64,000 nucleotides of DNA from UBA10205 sp035289625 (GCA_035289625.1 DATDWP010000009.1:13443-77442), one strand, 5' to 3'. Shown: positions 41,835-49,670, counted from the first letter of the stretch. The notes: generated by a model not told the origin, from the letters alone. Program-made: numbers and translations.

Positions 41835-42109
41835 ACGTGGTAACGCTTAGCCAGAGGCGCGATGACAAAAAGTTCGCCCTGCTGATGAAACTGATTGTGC
41901 TTGAAAATTTGAAGATGGCGAGCAGGAAACTGGAGTTTGAGTATAATACTCTAAAGCGGGATATTTTTGCGCCAGTTAGCTCTTTTAGATTTAGAAACAT
42001 ATGGCGAAATTACTCTTCTTCGCCCAACTTGAAATTTAAGAAATGTCGGACTAGATTTTTTGCCGATAAGATCTCCTTTCAAAGAGACCACTGCAAATGG
42101 ATAATTTGA
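41831..42109 (+). pseudogene. Truncated second gene of the Fic operon
   Basis: An ATGA overlap with the Fic stop starts a frame MNVVTLSQRRDDKKFALLMK, LIVLENLKMASRKLEFEYNT. Codon use is like a real gene to about 41950. Beyond that, the frame runs over the 3' end of the leftward 155-residue gene and looks like noise (many Arg, Phe, Ser). I think the gene was cut by a recombination near 41945, so only about 40 codons are genuine. Confidence 0.4.
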
Positions 42110-42418
42110 GAATAATTGCTTTAAACGGGGATCTTGCCGTGCTTTTTTAAGTTCTGAATGAAGATTCAGTGATTCTTTATTAAACGCCTTAGTATGGCCT
42201 AAGTGGGCACCTGAAAGAATGACAGCCGTAGAAAAGGCAGCTACTCCCGCCATTGGGTGTAAATGAGCAATTGCATGTTGAGCAGCTACAGCTCCTGGAA
42301 TTCCGAATGAACTCACAGCTACTGTTGAACCAACCCTATAACGTTTTCTGTGCGCCAAAATTTTGTCTACGGCATATTTAACATTTGGCGGAAGTTCATT
42401 GTAAGTAATTTTTCCCAT
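41951..42418 (-). CDS. Hypothetical protein with hydrophobic centre
   Basis: 155 residues. A basic start (GKITYNELPPNVKYAVDKILAH), two hydrophobic stretches in the middle (VAVSSFGIPGAVAAQHAIAH and AGVAAFSTAVILSGAHLG), then a basic tail rich in Lys and Arg. No family recognised. It is on the opposite strand to the Fic gene, and its upstream side borders the 5S terminator region. Composition is A+T-rich. Confidence 0.5.
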   Translation of the reverse strand: MGKITYNELPPNVKYAVDKILAHRKRYRVGSTVAVSSFGIPGAVAAQHAIAHLHPMAGVAAFSTAVILSGAHLGHTKAFNKESLNLHSELKKARQDPRLKQLFSNYPFAVVSLKGDLIGKKSSPTFLKFQVGRRRVISPYVSKSKRANWRKNIPL

Positions 42419-42528
42419 TTTAAGAAATAGTGAAGAGTTAAATAAAAATGTTACCTAGTTTTGAAAAATCCAAAAATTTCAATTTTTGAAAACTGCCCCT
42501 CGTAAAACAAGGGAAAAGCAGGAAAAGA

Positions 42529-42547
42529 GTTGCGATTAACGCAACTT
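42529..42547 (-). terminator. 5S rRNA terminator hairpin
   Basis: AGTTGCG-N5-CGCAACT, a 7-pair stem starting 12 bases past the 5S end (minus strand), followed on that strand by CTTTTCCTGCTTTT. The T-rich run after a stem suits archaeal termination. Confidence 0.55.
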
Positions 42548-42559
42548 GAATTAAAGAAA

Positions 42560-42679
42560 TGATTAGCAGCGTATAAGCTGCTCCGGTCTAGAGACCAGTG
42601 CAAACCACATCGCAGGCAGGCTTAACTTCCGGGTTCGGAATGAGACCGGGTGTTTCCCTACCGCTATGACCGCTAATCA
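42560..42679 (-). rRNA. rrf: 5S ribosomal RNA
   Basis: 120 bases on the minus strand. The ends pair as helix I (TGATTAGC with GCTAATCA). Inside are the conserved GGGAAACACCCGG region and CCGAACCCGGAAGTTAAGCC of loops B/C, then the GACCGGAG-type helix IV/V. It follows TBP and a 98-residue gene on the same strand. No 16S, 23S or tRNA lies beside it, so it is an unlinked 5S gene, as in several archaea. Its last 13 bases are repeated at 39444 and 40498. Confidence 0.9.
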
Positions 42680-42719
42680 ACATATTCCCCTATTGGAAGG
42701 TTTTTAAAGGTTGCTACAA

Positions 42720-43016
42720 TTAAGGCTTTAGCCTTTTCACCTGTTTACGCAAGGTTTCAGGTCTAGGGTATTTGTTTGAGACGTGAAAGTACGTCTGGTT
42801 TCCTGTTGTGCGATTATTCATTATACCAATCAATCTAAATCCTTTCAATTCCTTATTTTTTGTTTCAATTATTTTTGGATAAGAAAATGCCCACGGGTCT
42901 GTAGTTGTCAGGTGAATGTCGTGTTCTCTCCAAAACCTTCTTGAACTATGAATCCTGTCAACTGAAGTGCTTTTGTGTACAATTCGTTTAGTTCCAGGTT
43001 TACCAGGGGGAGCCAT
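42720..43016 (-). CDS. Hypothetical basic protein downstream of TBP
   Basis: 98 residues with 20 or more Lys/Arg. It starts 4 bases after the TBP stop. It has blocks SSRRFWREHDIHLTTTDPWA and IIETKNKELKGFRLIGIM, which look like a small alpha/beta fold. No family recognised. The co-transcription with TBP may be real or reflect a recent insertion near the 5S gene. Confidence 0.5.
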   Translation of the reverse strand: MAPPGKPGTKRIVHKSTSVDRIHSSRRFWREHDIHLTTTDPWAFSYPKIIETKNKELKGFRLIGIMNNRTTGNQTYFHVSNKYPRPETLRKQVKRLKP

Positions 43017-43019
43017 TTA

Positions 43020-43610
43020 TTACATCTCTTCTGCTGCGACCTTCTTCTTTGCTCCCTTCTTGCTTTTTTCAGGGGCATTGATGTCGCGGATCATTTTTGC
43101 TGCCTTGCGAAGACCTTTCTTTAGAAGCTCTTCATTTTTTGCGCCGGCGCAAATTAGTTTTCCGTTCTTGAACAAAAGCAATGTGAGCTTTGGATCATGG
43201 ATCCTTAAAATTGCACCAGGGAACTGCTCCGGTTCGTACTCTACGTTATCCGATTCCATTGCTGTCTTGAAAAGATCAAGGTTCATTTTAAGATTTGCAG
43301 TTGTCACAAGGTTTACAACAGTGTACTCGGCATTCTTTTGCACCTTCACACTCTTTTGTATCTCATGGATCATTTTGGATGCTTTGTATATTGCAAGAGG
43401 TATCTGGCTCTCGCTACTAGCACCTGAGCAAATGACTTTACCGTTCTTGAAAAGGAGCATTGAAACTTTCGGCTCTTTTAATTTTAATATCGCGCCCGGA
43501 AACTGTTCAGGTTCGTACTCTACACTTGGAATTGTTATTGCAAGGTTGTACAAATCTATTGTGGTGTTCAAATTAGCTGAAGCCACGATATTTACAATTG
43601 TATATTGCAT
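43020..43610 (-). CDS. tbp: TATA-box-binding protein
   Basis: 196 residues made of two direct repeats of about 90, each with the saddle motif (VEYEPEQFPGAILKLKEPK and VEYEPEQFPGAILRIHDPK, then LLFKNGKVICSGA or LLFKNGKLICAGA). This is the general transcription factor that binds promoter TATA boxes and recruits TFB. The last 18 residues are a Lys/Ala/Glu-rich tail. ATG 43610. Confidence 0.97.
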   Translation of the reverse strand: MQYTIVNIVASANLNTTIDLYNLAITIPSVEYEPEQFPGAILKLKEPKVSMLLFKNGKVICSGASSESQIPLAIYKASKMIHEIQKSVKVQKNAEYTVVNLVTTANLKMNLDLFKTAMESDNVEYEPEQFPGAILRIHDPKLTLLLFKNGKLICAGAKNEELLKKGLRKAAKMIRDINAPEKSKKGAKKKVAAEEM

Positions 43611-43691
43611 TGAATCAAAACCCCCCGACCAACTATTCTTTCTTATATAAACCCTTTAAAAAGCTTTAAAAAGGTATTTAAAAAGGTGGAT

Positions 43692-43709
43692 TTGTTTAGA
43701 AACTCCGTT
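43692..43709 (+). repeat. Direct repeat, left copy
   Basis: TTGTTTAGAAACTCCGTT; matches 44504-44521 at 17 of 18 positions. A shortened echo (TTTAGAAACT) follows at 43722. The two copies bracket the AT-rich orphan gene and the structured-RNA candidate, so they could be the ends of an inserted piece. Confidence 0.5.
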
Positions 43710-43865
43710 TTTGGGGTTTGTGTTTAGAAACTAGACGGTAATCGCTATTTTGCTCATTTTAGGGTTTTCTGTTGAGAAAGTCGCTTTTAGGCCAAATTCA
43801 TAATAGGCTTTGATTAGGTGAATTATTCTTTAAATAATCCCGTATCTAATTAATTGGCGAGTTAA

Positions 43866-44366
43866 GTGTTTTTTGAGATTGATGTTAGTGGAGAGGATAT
43901 ACTGAATGAAAATTATACTGTTGTTGTAGCAGAACCCGGCAAAAATACACTTATGTTAGGTTATAAATTTGATGAGAAAACACTTAGAATTTTAACTGCG
44001 CGGTGGGGGCAAGGGAAATATACATATGCAAAATCTCCTAAAGGAAAGGCTGATATGCGAGTAAGATTGTATTGCATTGTAATTTATTACATTTTCAAAA
44101 GGCTAAAAGATAAAATTGAAAGTTCAAATATTAAATTGAGACTTTGTAAAGATTTTAGTGGAAGAGAATCTAACATTAAAGAAAGTCTAAAATATTTGTT
44201 AAGTAGTTTGAAGTACTCTGTCGCCTCAATGGATTTTGCTAAACTTTCAAAACATTCATTGGCAGATAAGTATGCTTATCTTCTTAGAAAGGACACTGAA
44301 AATAAGTTTAAAGGTCTTTTAATCCACATTGAAATTGATGAATTCGAAAAATTTCTAAAATATTAA
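43866..44366 (+). CDS. AT-rich orphan protein
   Basis: 166 residues from GTG 43866; TTG 43875 is another choice. The sequence is MFFEIDVSGEDILNENYTVV, EPGKNTLMLGYKFDEKTLRI, then a helical Lys-rich half. The beginning, with FEIDVSGED and several acids, could be an RNase H-like or nuclease fold, but I cannot establish it. The base composition and AGA/TTA/ATA codon use differ strongly from TBP and the exonuclease-like gene. Two 18-base direct repeats flank it. Likely acquired. Confidence 0.5.
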   Translation: MFFEIDVSGEDILNENYTVVVAEPGKNTLMLGYKFDEKTLRILTARWGQGKYTYAKSPKGKADMRVRLYCIVIYYIFKRLKDKIESSNIKLRLCKDFSGRESNIKESLKYLLSSLKYSVASMDFAKLSKHSLADKYAYLLRKDTENKFKGLLIHIEIDEFEKFLKY

Positions 44367-44369
44367 AAG

Positions 44370-44454
44370 TGGTGTATTGAGGAACTAACGTTGCACTACC
44401 CTAGTTCGCCCTATAGGACTAAAACCTATCGAACTCCCTAGCGACAATACACCA
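44370..44454 (+). ncRNA. Candidate structured RNA or small inverted-repeat element
   Basis: 85 bases closed by a 10-pair stem (TGGTGTATTG with CAATACACCA). Inside, AGTTCG (44403) pairs with CGAACT (44430), enclosing ATAGG and CCTAT with a 7-base ACTAAAA loop. A second partner GAACTA (44382) can pair with TAGTTC (44402), giving a mutually exclusive fold. It is not a tRNA: no 7-pair acceptor stem, T-loop or D-loop consensus. It lies 4 bases past the stop of the AT-rich orphan and inside the pair of direct repeats. It could be an RNA gene, a terminator or the end of a mobile element. Confidence 0.45.
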
Positions 44455-44503
44455 ATGTATCTATGTGCACATCAGATATTAAAAATTATCTAATAAAATG
44501 GGG

Positions 44504-44521
44504 TTGTTTATAAACTCCGTT
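44504..44521 (+). repeat. Direct repeat, right copy
   Basis: TTGTTTATAAACTCCGTT, matching the left copy at 43692 except one base. A related AAACACCGTT follows at 44541. Confidence 0.5.
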
Positions 44522-44635
44522 ATCGTAGTTTTTGTATAAAACACCGTTTTCGGAGGATTTTCCCCCGGAAGGCCGCTGGTTTTCTCGCCTTTTGCCCCTG
44601 ATTATGTTTAAATCAATTTTGCGATCTACTCTAAT

Positions 44636-45187
44636 ATGGCAAACTTTTATTTTGATATTGAAACAACAGGGCTAAACCCAAAAGAGCACAAAATAGTAGG
44701 CCTTGCAATACAAGAACTTGATAGGTCTAGCGGAAAACCGGTTGGCCCCTTGCGCGTTTTTCGAGAATGGGAACTATCCGAAAAGGAAATTTTGGAAAAG
44801 TTTTTGGAAGAATCTAAAATTACAGGAGGGTATGAATTTGCATTTGTGCCCTTTGGATATAATATGCCGTTCAAATCGAATTTTTTAAAAGAGCGCCTTG
44901 CATTTCATGGCCTTGTTGCAATTGATATGCTGCAACGCCCATTTGTTGATCTTCGTCCATTTGGAATAATAATGAACAAAGGCGAATTCAAAGGTTCAGG
45001 CCTAGATAAAATCACCGGCGCTAAAATGGAAGGGGCAAAAACCCCGAAGTGGTATTTGGACAAAGAGTTCGGCAAAATCGTGCGCCACTTGGAAGCGAAG
45101 GCAAAAGCGTTCGTGCAATTGAATTCATGGCTCTATTCTGAAATGCCAAAATTTTTGGAGCGATTTAGAAAAGAGAAAAAGGAGTGA
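44636..45187 (+). CDS. DnaQ-like exonuclease fold protein, probably degenerate
   Basis: 183 residues. FYFDIETTGLNPKEHKIVGL is motif I of the DEDD family (D7, E9). The later motifs are changed: the place of NxxFDxxFL reads YNMPFKSNFLKERL with Lys for Asp, and the last helix IVRHLEAKAKAF lacks the acid. It therefore may keep the fold and one metal-site half, without full exonuclease action. It stands alone upstream of the convergent HicA gene (1-base gap). Confidence 0.7.
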   Translation: MANFYFDIETTGLNPKEHKIVGLAIQELDRSSGKPVGPLRVFREWELSEKEILEKFLEESKITGGYEFAFVPFGYNMPFKSNFLKERLAFHGLVAIDMLQRPFVDLRPFGIIMNKGEFKGSGLDKITGAKMEGAKTPKWYLDKEFGKIVRHLEAKAKAFVQLNSWLYSEMPKFLERFRKEKKE

Positions 45188-45188
45188 A

Positions 45189-45410
45189 TTATTCGAGAAG
45201 TTCGAGGAATTTTTTCTTTTCCATTTTGAGGTCTTTTTTTATTATTTTTCCAAGCAGCCCTTCACCAATCGGCTCTTTACCATGCACTGGTACGCTTGTT
45301 TTTCTTCCGTCAGGGTGGGCGAACATGAAGTGGCTACCATGAACTCTTATTTGATGGAAGCCAAGAGTCTCTATTATTTTTATTAATTTTTTTGCCGGAA
45401 TTGGCTTCAA
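45189..45410 (-). CDS. hicA: HicA-type mRNA interferase toxin
   Basis: 73 residues. KPIPAKKLIKIIETLGF begins the dsRBD-like fold, and the catalytic His lies in HQIRVHGSHFMFAHPDG, with TSVPVHGKEPIGEGLLGKII after it. This is the complete HicA plan. It cleaves mRNA when free. The antitoxin gene is directly upstream. Confidence 0.9.
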   Translation of the reverse strand: MKPIPAKKLIKIIETLGFHQIRVHGSHFMFAHPDGRKTSVPVHGKEPIGEGLLGKIIKKDLKMEKKKFLELLE

Positions 45411-45413
45411 GGT

Positions 45414-45623
45414 TTACACCTCTACGACCTGCACTCCGACAAAACTTGTTTGTGAGTCTTCGCCCTTTTCTTCTAAGCAAAGCTCAATTACTTCTTTAAC
45501 CCTCTTAAGTAGCTCATCCATACTTTTTGCTTGTGTGTGGCAAGCCTGCAGTTCGGGTACATCAGCAACAAGCCACCCGTTTTTGTCTTTTTCAATAATA
45601 ACTGTAAAAGCACGTTTTTCCAT
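45414..45623 (-). CDS. hicB: HicB-type antitoxin
   Basis: 69 residues. FTVIIEKDKNGWLVADVPEL and the following QACHTQAKSMDELLKRVKEV make the HicB partial RNase H fold. There is no C-terminal DNA-binding domain, so it is the short form. It lies 3 bases upstream of hicA, so the antitoxin is translated first, the reverse of the commoner hicAB order. Confidence 0.88.
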   Translation of the reverse strand: MEKRAFTVIIEKDKNGWLVADVPELQACHTQAKSMDELLKRVKEVIELCLEEKGEDSQTSFVGVQVVEV

Positions 45624-45672
45624 TCAACCACCGTCTATCTAAATTATTCCATAACCTAAATAAAAGGCTATT

Positions 45673-45894
45673 TTATAGTTTTTTTGTCCCCTGCGCTAGT
45701 GCGATTAGGTCTTTTTCTTCAAGGCGAACTAACTTTTTCAAAAGTCCCGGCGCTATTTTTGTGCCCTCGGTAAAGCTGCGAATCCCGCCATTCTCCATAT
45801 TGAGAAAATAAATTTTGGGTGCCATTCTGAGTTTTTTCCTGCGGGCAAGCTTTACGTTTCTAGGGGTTTTTTGCCGCCTATATTGCGTGGGCAT
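45673..45894 (-). CDS. Small basic hypothetical protein
   Basis: 73 residues, over a quarter Lys/Arg. The start MPTQYRRQKTPRNVKLARRK could bind RNA; the second half (KIYFLNMENGGIRSFTEGTK) looks like two strands and a helix. Possibly a ribosome-associated or nucleic-acid-binding protein; it lies beside the L21e operon on the other strand. No family recognised. Confidence 0.5.
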   Translation of the reverse strand: MPTQYRRQKTPRNVKLARRKKLRMAPKIYFLNMENGGIRSFTEGTKIAPGLLKKLVRLEEKDLIALAQGTKKL

Positions 45895-46029
45895 TTGCTA
45901 TACTTTGTCTTTCCGAGTTTAAATTAGTTGTTTTCCCGCCTTTGCCCTTGTGGGGTTTTTCTGCTGTAGGTATTTAAATGTTTTCACACGAAATGAGTAT
46001 AGTTCTCTAATCTTTAAGTAGTGATAAAT

Positions 46030-46380
46030 ATGGCAAACAAGGCAGCACGTGGAAAAAGGGCAAAAACAAGGCACAAAATACGCCGGAAAGGCTCTAAAGT
46101 GACGATTACAAAGCTTTTGCAGCAAATACCAATCGGTTCAAAAGTTGACATTAAAATAAACGGTTCAATGCAAGGGCAGGGAATGCCATTTAGGCGCTAT
46201 CACGGTTTTACAGGAACAGTAACCGCAAGGCAGGGAACTGCCTATATTGTTTCGCTCTATAACGGCAACCAGCCTGTTGAACTAATAATTGGGCCAGCTC
46301 ATCTCACGCCTTCATCTGGGCAAGCAAAGAGTGAGAAAGAGAGCGCAAAGCAGCAAGCAGCACAAGAGGTTGATGCGTAA
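46030..46380 (+). CDS. rpl21e: Ribosomal protein L21e
   Basis: 116 residues. ARGKRAKTRHKIRRKG at the start, then IPIGSKVDIKINGSMQGQGM, FRRYHGFTGTVTARQG and YIVSLYNG: the archaeal/eukaryotic L21e SH3-like protein of the large subunit. A Lys/Ala/Gln tail follows. ATG 46030; a TATA-like TTTAAATG lies at 45974-45981. It opens the operon L21e-RpoF-DUF655-KsgA; its last base overlaps the rpoF start. Confidence 0.93.
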   Translation: MANKAARGKRAKTRHKIRRKGSKVTITKLLQQIPIGSKVDIKINGSMQGQGMPFRRYHGFTGTVTARQGTAYIVSLYNGNQPVELIIGPAHLTPSSGQAKSEKESAKQQAAQEVDA

Positions 46381-46715
46381 TGATTGGAAAAAAAGTTGTT
46401 TTATCTGAAAATGTCCCGCTATTCCAGGTAAAGGAAATACTAACAGAGCGCAATAAGGAAGGCGAATTGCGATATGAGCAGCAGCAGGCATTTGATTATG
46501 CTAAAAAATTTGCAAAGATAACACAGGCCAAGGGTGAAAAACTCGTAGCAGAATTGAAAAAAATAGAAGGATTGGACGAGGACTTCATAACCAAGGCAGT
46601 TGACATAATGCCGGCAGATATTGAGTCAGCAAGGCTCATATCATACAAGGGGAATGCAATAACCGACGAAAAATTAAAGCAGGTCGTTGAAGCAATCTCC
46701 AAGTATTCCAAATAA
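46380..46715 (+). CDS. rpoF: RNA polymerase subunit F (Rpb4)
   Basis: 111 residues. LSENVPLFQVKEILTERNK, then LRYEQQQAFDYAKKFAKITQ and the HRDC-like ending IMPADIESARLISYKG are the archaeal RpoF pattern. It pairs with RpoE as the stalk of RNA polymerase. Its position between L21e and DUF655 is the standard archaeal neighbourhood. Confidence 0.92.
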   Translation: MIGKKVVLSENVPLFQVKEILTERNKEGELRYEQQQAFDYAKKFAKITQAKGEKLVAELKKIEGLDEDFITKAVDIMPADIESARLISYKGNAITDEKLKQVVEAISKYSK

Positions 46716-46742
46716 ATCCCATTCTTTTTCCGGTGGTTTGCC

Positions 46743-47324
46743 ATGAAGGTTGAAGAACAAGCAATAGTCCTGGATTTTTTGCCACGAGGCCGCAGCTCTG
46801 ATTACAAAACAGAGCCCCTAGCCCAGCTTATAGGGAAAGAACATTTCACTTTGCTAGAGGTTGTTACAAAGCAAGGCGTTGAACTAAAAGCGCTAGACGA
46901 TGTATATGTCGGAAAGGACCAGCGCGCACAAATTGATTTTATAAAAAGAAGAATCAGCTACAAGGACCTAACAAACAACTCCCTTTCAGAACTAGACAAG
47001 GCAGTTGAAAAGCTAGTGAAGGAAAATGAAAAGAAATTTGTGGATTTTTACAACAGCGCGCGCAGCATTACAATAAAGCGCCATCAAATAGAGCTATTGC
47101 CGGGGATGGGAAAAAAGCACATGCTGCAAATAATTTCAGAGCGCGAAAAAGGCCCTTTCACTTCTTTTGCACAAATGCAAGAGAGGGTTAGCGGAATACC
47201 CGACCCTGGCGCTGCAATAGTAAAAAGGGTAATTGAAGAACTCGAAGGCCTCGATTCCAAATACTTCCTCTTCTCAAGGCCCCCGTCCCCAGAAAAAGAA
47301 TTCCGGCCACGGCGCAGGTTCTAG
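46743..47324 (+). CDS. DUF655 RNA-binding protein
   Basis: 193 residues. AIVLDFLPRGRSSDYKTEPL and FTLLEVVTKQGVEL form the first OB-like part; HQIELLPGMGKKHMLQIISE is a helix-hairpin-helix-like RNA/DNA-binding segment. The end is basic (EFRPRRRF). DUF655 is found next to rpoF and ksgA in nearly all archaea; its exact task is not fixed, and translation or rRNA handling is assumed. Confidence 0.9.
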   Translation: MKVEEQAIVLDFLPRGRSSDYKTEPLAQLIGKEHFTLLEVVTKQGVELKALDDVYVGKDQRAQIDFIKRRISYKDLTNNSLSELDKAVEKLVKENEKKFVDFYNSARSITIKRHQIELLPGMGKKHMLQIISEREKGPFTSFAQMQERVSGIPDPGAAIVKRVIEELEGLDSKYFLFSRPPSPEKEFRPRRRF

Positions 47325-47329
47325 TATTT

Positions 47330-48154
47330 ATGAGCTTATTTTCAGAACTCTCACAGCTAATGATAGAGTATAGGTTTAGGCCAGAACAGGGGTTTTCCCA
47401 AAACTTTATTATTGATGAAGTAATATTGCAAAAAATGGTAGACACTGCCGAACTTGAAGAAAATGACATTGTGCTAGAAATCGGGTGCGGAACCGGGTTT
47501 CTTACAAAACAATTATTGGAAAAATGCAAAGTAGTGGGGTTTGAAAAAGACCCTAAAATGGTGCAGATATTAAAGGGCAAATTTTCGGAAAATAAAAACT
47601 TCAAACTAATTGAAAAAGATTTTTTGCAAACAGAGATTCCAAAATTCACAAAAGTGGTTTCACTCCCACCATATAATATTTCAACCGAAATCGTGCTGCG
47701 CCTTCTTCTATCAAGCCCTAAAAAAATAGTTCTTATTTTCCAGCGCGAATTTTCAGAAAAAATAATAGCTGAACCTGGTTTTTGGGATTATAGCTACATT
47801 TCAGCCCTTTGCAGGGTAAAATTTGAACCGCAAGTTATTGTGCAAAATATTTCCCCAATGGCATTTTACCCAAAGCCGCAGGCATATTCAACCCTTCTTG
47901 TTCTAAACCCCCGCGAGCAAGAAGTAAAAATAAAGGATTTTAGTGCATTTGCACTTTTTGTAAAAAACCTCTTCCGGTACAAAAATAAAAACCTTGCAAA
48001 TGCCCTGCTATTATGTGAAAAACAACTCTCCGGGAAAATAAAATTTAGTAAAAAAGGCGTAAAAGAAGTTTTAGAAGATGAAATTTCCAAAGAAAAAGTG
48101 AACCTTATTTGGCCTGATGAACTTGCACAAATATTTAGAAAACTCTCTCAATAA
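47330..48154 (+). CDS. ksgA: 16S rRNA dimethyladenosine transferase
   Basis: 274 residues. FRPEQGFSQNFIIDEVILQK, the SAM loop VLEIGCGTGFLT, EKDFLQTEI and the catalytic SLPPYNIST, where KsgA usually has NLPYNIS. It dimethylates two adjacent adenines near the 3' end of 16S rRNA. The last 20 bases overlap the 3' end of the leftward AMP phosphorylase gene. Confidence 0.92.
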   Translation: MSLFSELSQLMIEYRFRPEQGFSQNFIIDEVILQKMVDTAELEENDIVLEIGCGTGFLTKQLLEKCKVVGFEKDPKMVQILKGKFSENKNFKLIEKDFLQTEIPKFTKVVSLPPYNISTEIVLRLLLSSPKKIVLIFQREFSEKIIAEPGFWDYSYISALCRVKFEPQVIVQNISPMAFYPKPQAYSTLLVLNPREQEVKIKDFSAFALFVKNLFRYKNKNLANALLLCEKQLSGKIKFSKKGVKEVLEDEISKEKVNLIWPDELAQIFRKLSQ

Positions 48155-49670
48155 CGATGTTGTTAAATTCCACCGCGGTATTTGTTTTTGCAATATTGAG
48201 CGCGTCTTGGAGTTTTTGTTCATTTTCTGCATGTATTTCAAAAAGAACATCCCCGCTCTTTATTTTTTGGGAACTTTCTACAAATAAAGTAACACCTGCA
48301 AGTTTATCCCCCGGAGCCCCGCTAACCCTTGCAATTTTATTTATTACTCCCACATTTAAGCCGCTGACAATTCCTGCTTGCTGGGCAAAAACCTTTTTTT
48401 TATAAGGCGCCTCTTTTATTTGCTCTGACGAAAATATTGTTCCTCCCTGAGCTGATATTATTTGCTTCATTTTTGCAAGTGCCTCTCCGCTTTGTAGTAT
48501 TTTAAGGGCTTTTTCATAACCTTTCCCTTTTGCAACATCGCCGCATAGCTCGAGCAGAGCGCCAGCTAGTTCAACTGATTTTTTTGCAAGATTATCAAAT
48601 ATTTTCCCTTCCAAAATCTGCATTGCATATTTTGCCTCCAAAGCGGGGCCAAATGCCATTCCGCTTGGCTGCGAACCATCTGTTAGCACGACCTCTATTT
48701 TCATTCCAAGGCGCTTTCCGACTTCAACAAATTTGAGCGCCATTTGCTCTGCCCTCTCTTTTGATTTCACTTTCACATATGGCCCAACCGGAATATCAAT
48801 TACAATATATTTTGCGCCAACACTTGCCTTTTTTGCCATAACACTTGCAATTACTTGGCCTTCGGGGTCAAGTGAGAGCGGGTATTCTATTTTGATTATT
48901 TTATCATCTGCCGGGGCAAGTTCAACTGCGCCGCCCCACACAAGGCACGCGCCAACTTTTTGCACAACTTCCCTTATTTTTTCAAGCGAGAGCGAAACCG
49001 GGGCCAGCACTTCCATTGCATCTGCTGTCCCTGAAGAGGATGTGATAGCACGCGAAGATGTTTTTGGCATTGTGTATCCTGCAGCTGCAATTATTGGAGT
49101 TATTATCATTGTGCTCCTGCCATTGGTCCCTCCAATTGAGTGCTTATCCACTACAATTCCTTTTTGGAATTCTATTCTCTTTCCATTATCAAGAAGCGCA
49201 TTTGTCATTGAAACTATTTCATCAAGATCAAAGCCGCGAATATAGACAGCGCACACAAATTCTGCAGCTTCAATTTCCGAAAGCTTATTTGTTGCAATGT
49301 CCTGTACAATCTGCCTAATTTGTTCTGTTGAGAGCTTTTCCCCATCCATTTTCTTTTTTATAAATTCAAGGCTCTTTGGCTTTCCTGAAGCTTTAGTGCA
49401 AACCCGGTCCCTATCTTTTAGGTCAAGAAGCCGCACAACATCATTAAAGAGCCCAATTTCATTTTTCTCAACAAAACTATCGGTGACATCAGCAACAACA
49501 TTTACAGATTTTCCATTCTCCCTATTCAACACCTGGATCCTGTCCATTGCGCGGATCCCCAAATCCTTTGCATCGTGCTCATTTAGGATTGCAATTAATT
49601 TCCCTGCTTCAATATCAACAATTCTAACCCGCACAAGGTGGCAGTAGTCAGTCCCATTTTGCATGTACAC
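48135..49670 (-). CDS. deoA: AMP phosphorylase
   Basis: 511 residues. The pyrimidine/AMP phosphorylase body is clear: IVVDKHSIGGTNGRSTMIIT, SSGTADAMEVLAPVSLSLEK, and GVGAKYIVIDIPVGP. An extra N-terminal domain of about 85 residues (VRIVDIEAGKLIAILNEHDA) is the mark of the archaeal AMP phosphorylase rather than bacterial thymidine phosphorylase. It releases adenine and ribose-1,5-bisphosphate from AMP, the entry to the isomerase/type III RuBisCO route, whose other genes are not in the window. It ends inside the KsgA 3' end. Confidence 0.92.
   Translation of the reverse strand: MYMQNGTDYCHLVRVRIVDIEAGKLIAILNEHDAKDLGIRAMDRIQVLNRENGKSVNVVADVTDSFVEKNEIGLFNDVVRLLDLKDRDRVCTKASGKPKSLEFIKKKMDGEKLSTEQIRQIVQDIATNKLSEIEAAEFVCAVYIRGFDLDEIVSMTNALLDNGKRIEFQKGIVVDKHSIGGTNGRSTMIITPIIAAAGYTMPKTSSRAITSSSGTADAMEVLAPVSLSLEKIREVVQKVGACLVWGGAVELAPADDKIIKIEYPLSLDPEGQVIASVMAKKASVGAKYIVIDIPVGPYVKVKSKERAEQMALKFVEVGKRLGMKIEVVLTDGSQPSGMAFGPALEAKYAMQILEGKIFDNLAKKSVELAGALLELCGDVAKGKGYEKALKILQSGEALAKMKQIISAQGGTIFSSEQIKEAPYKKKVFAQQAGIVSGLNVGVINKIARVSGAPGDKLAGVTLFVESSQKIKSGDVLFEIHAENEQKLQDALNIAKTNTAVEFNNIVIERVF

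Noticed and set aside
44371..44453. tRNA gene
   Set aside because: The long end stem and a 5-pair stem with a 7-base loop look tRNA-like at first, but the end stem is 10 pairs, there is no GTTCRA T-loop in place and no D-arm, so I list it only as a structured-RNA candidate.
48135..49670. Thymidine phosphorylase
   Set aside because: The extra N-terminal domain and length of 511 residues fit archaeal AMP phosphorylase better than the bacterial enzyme of about 440.
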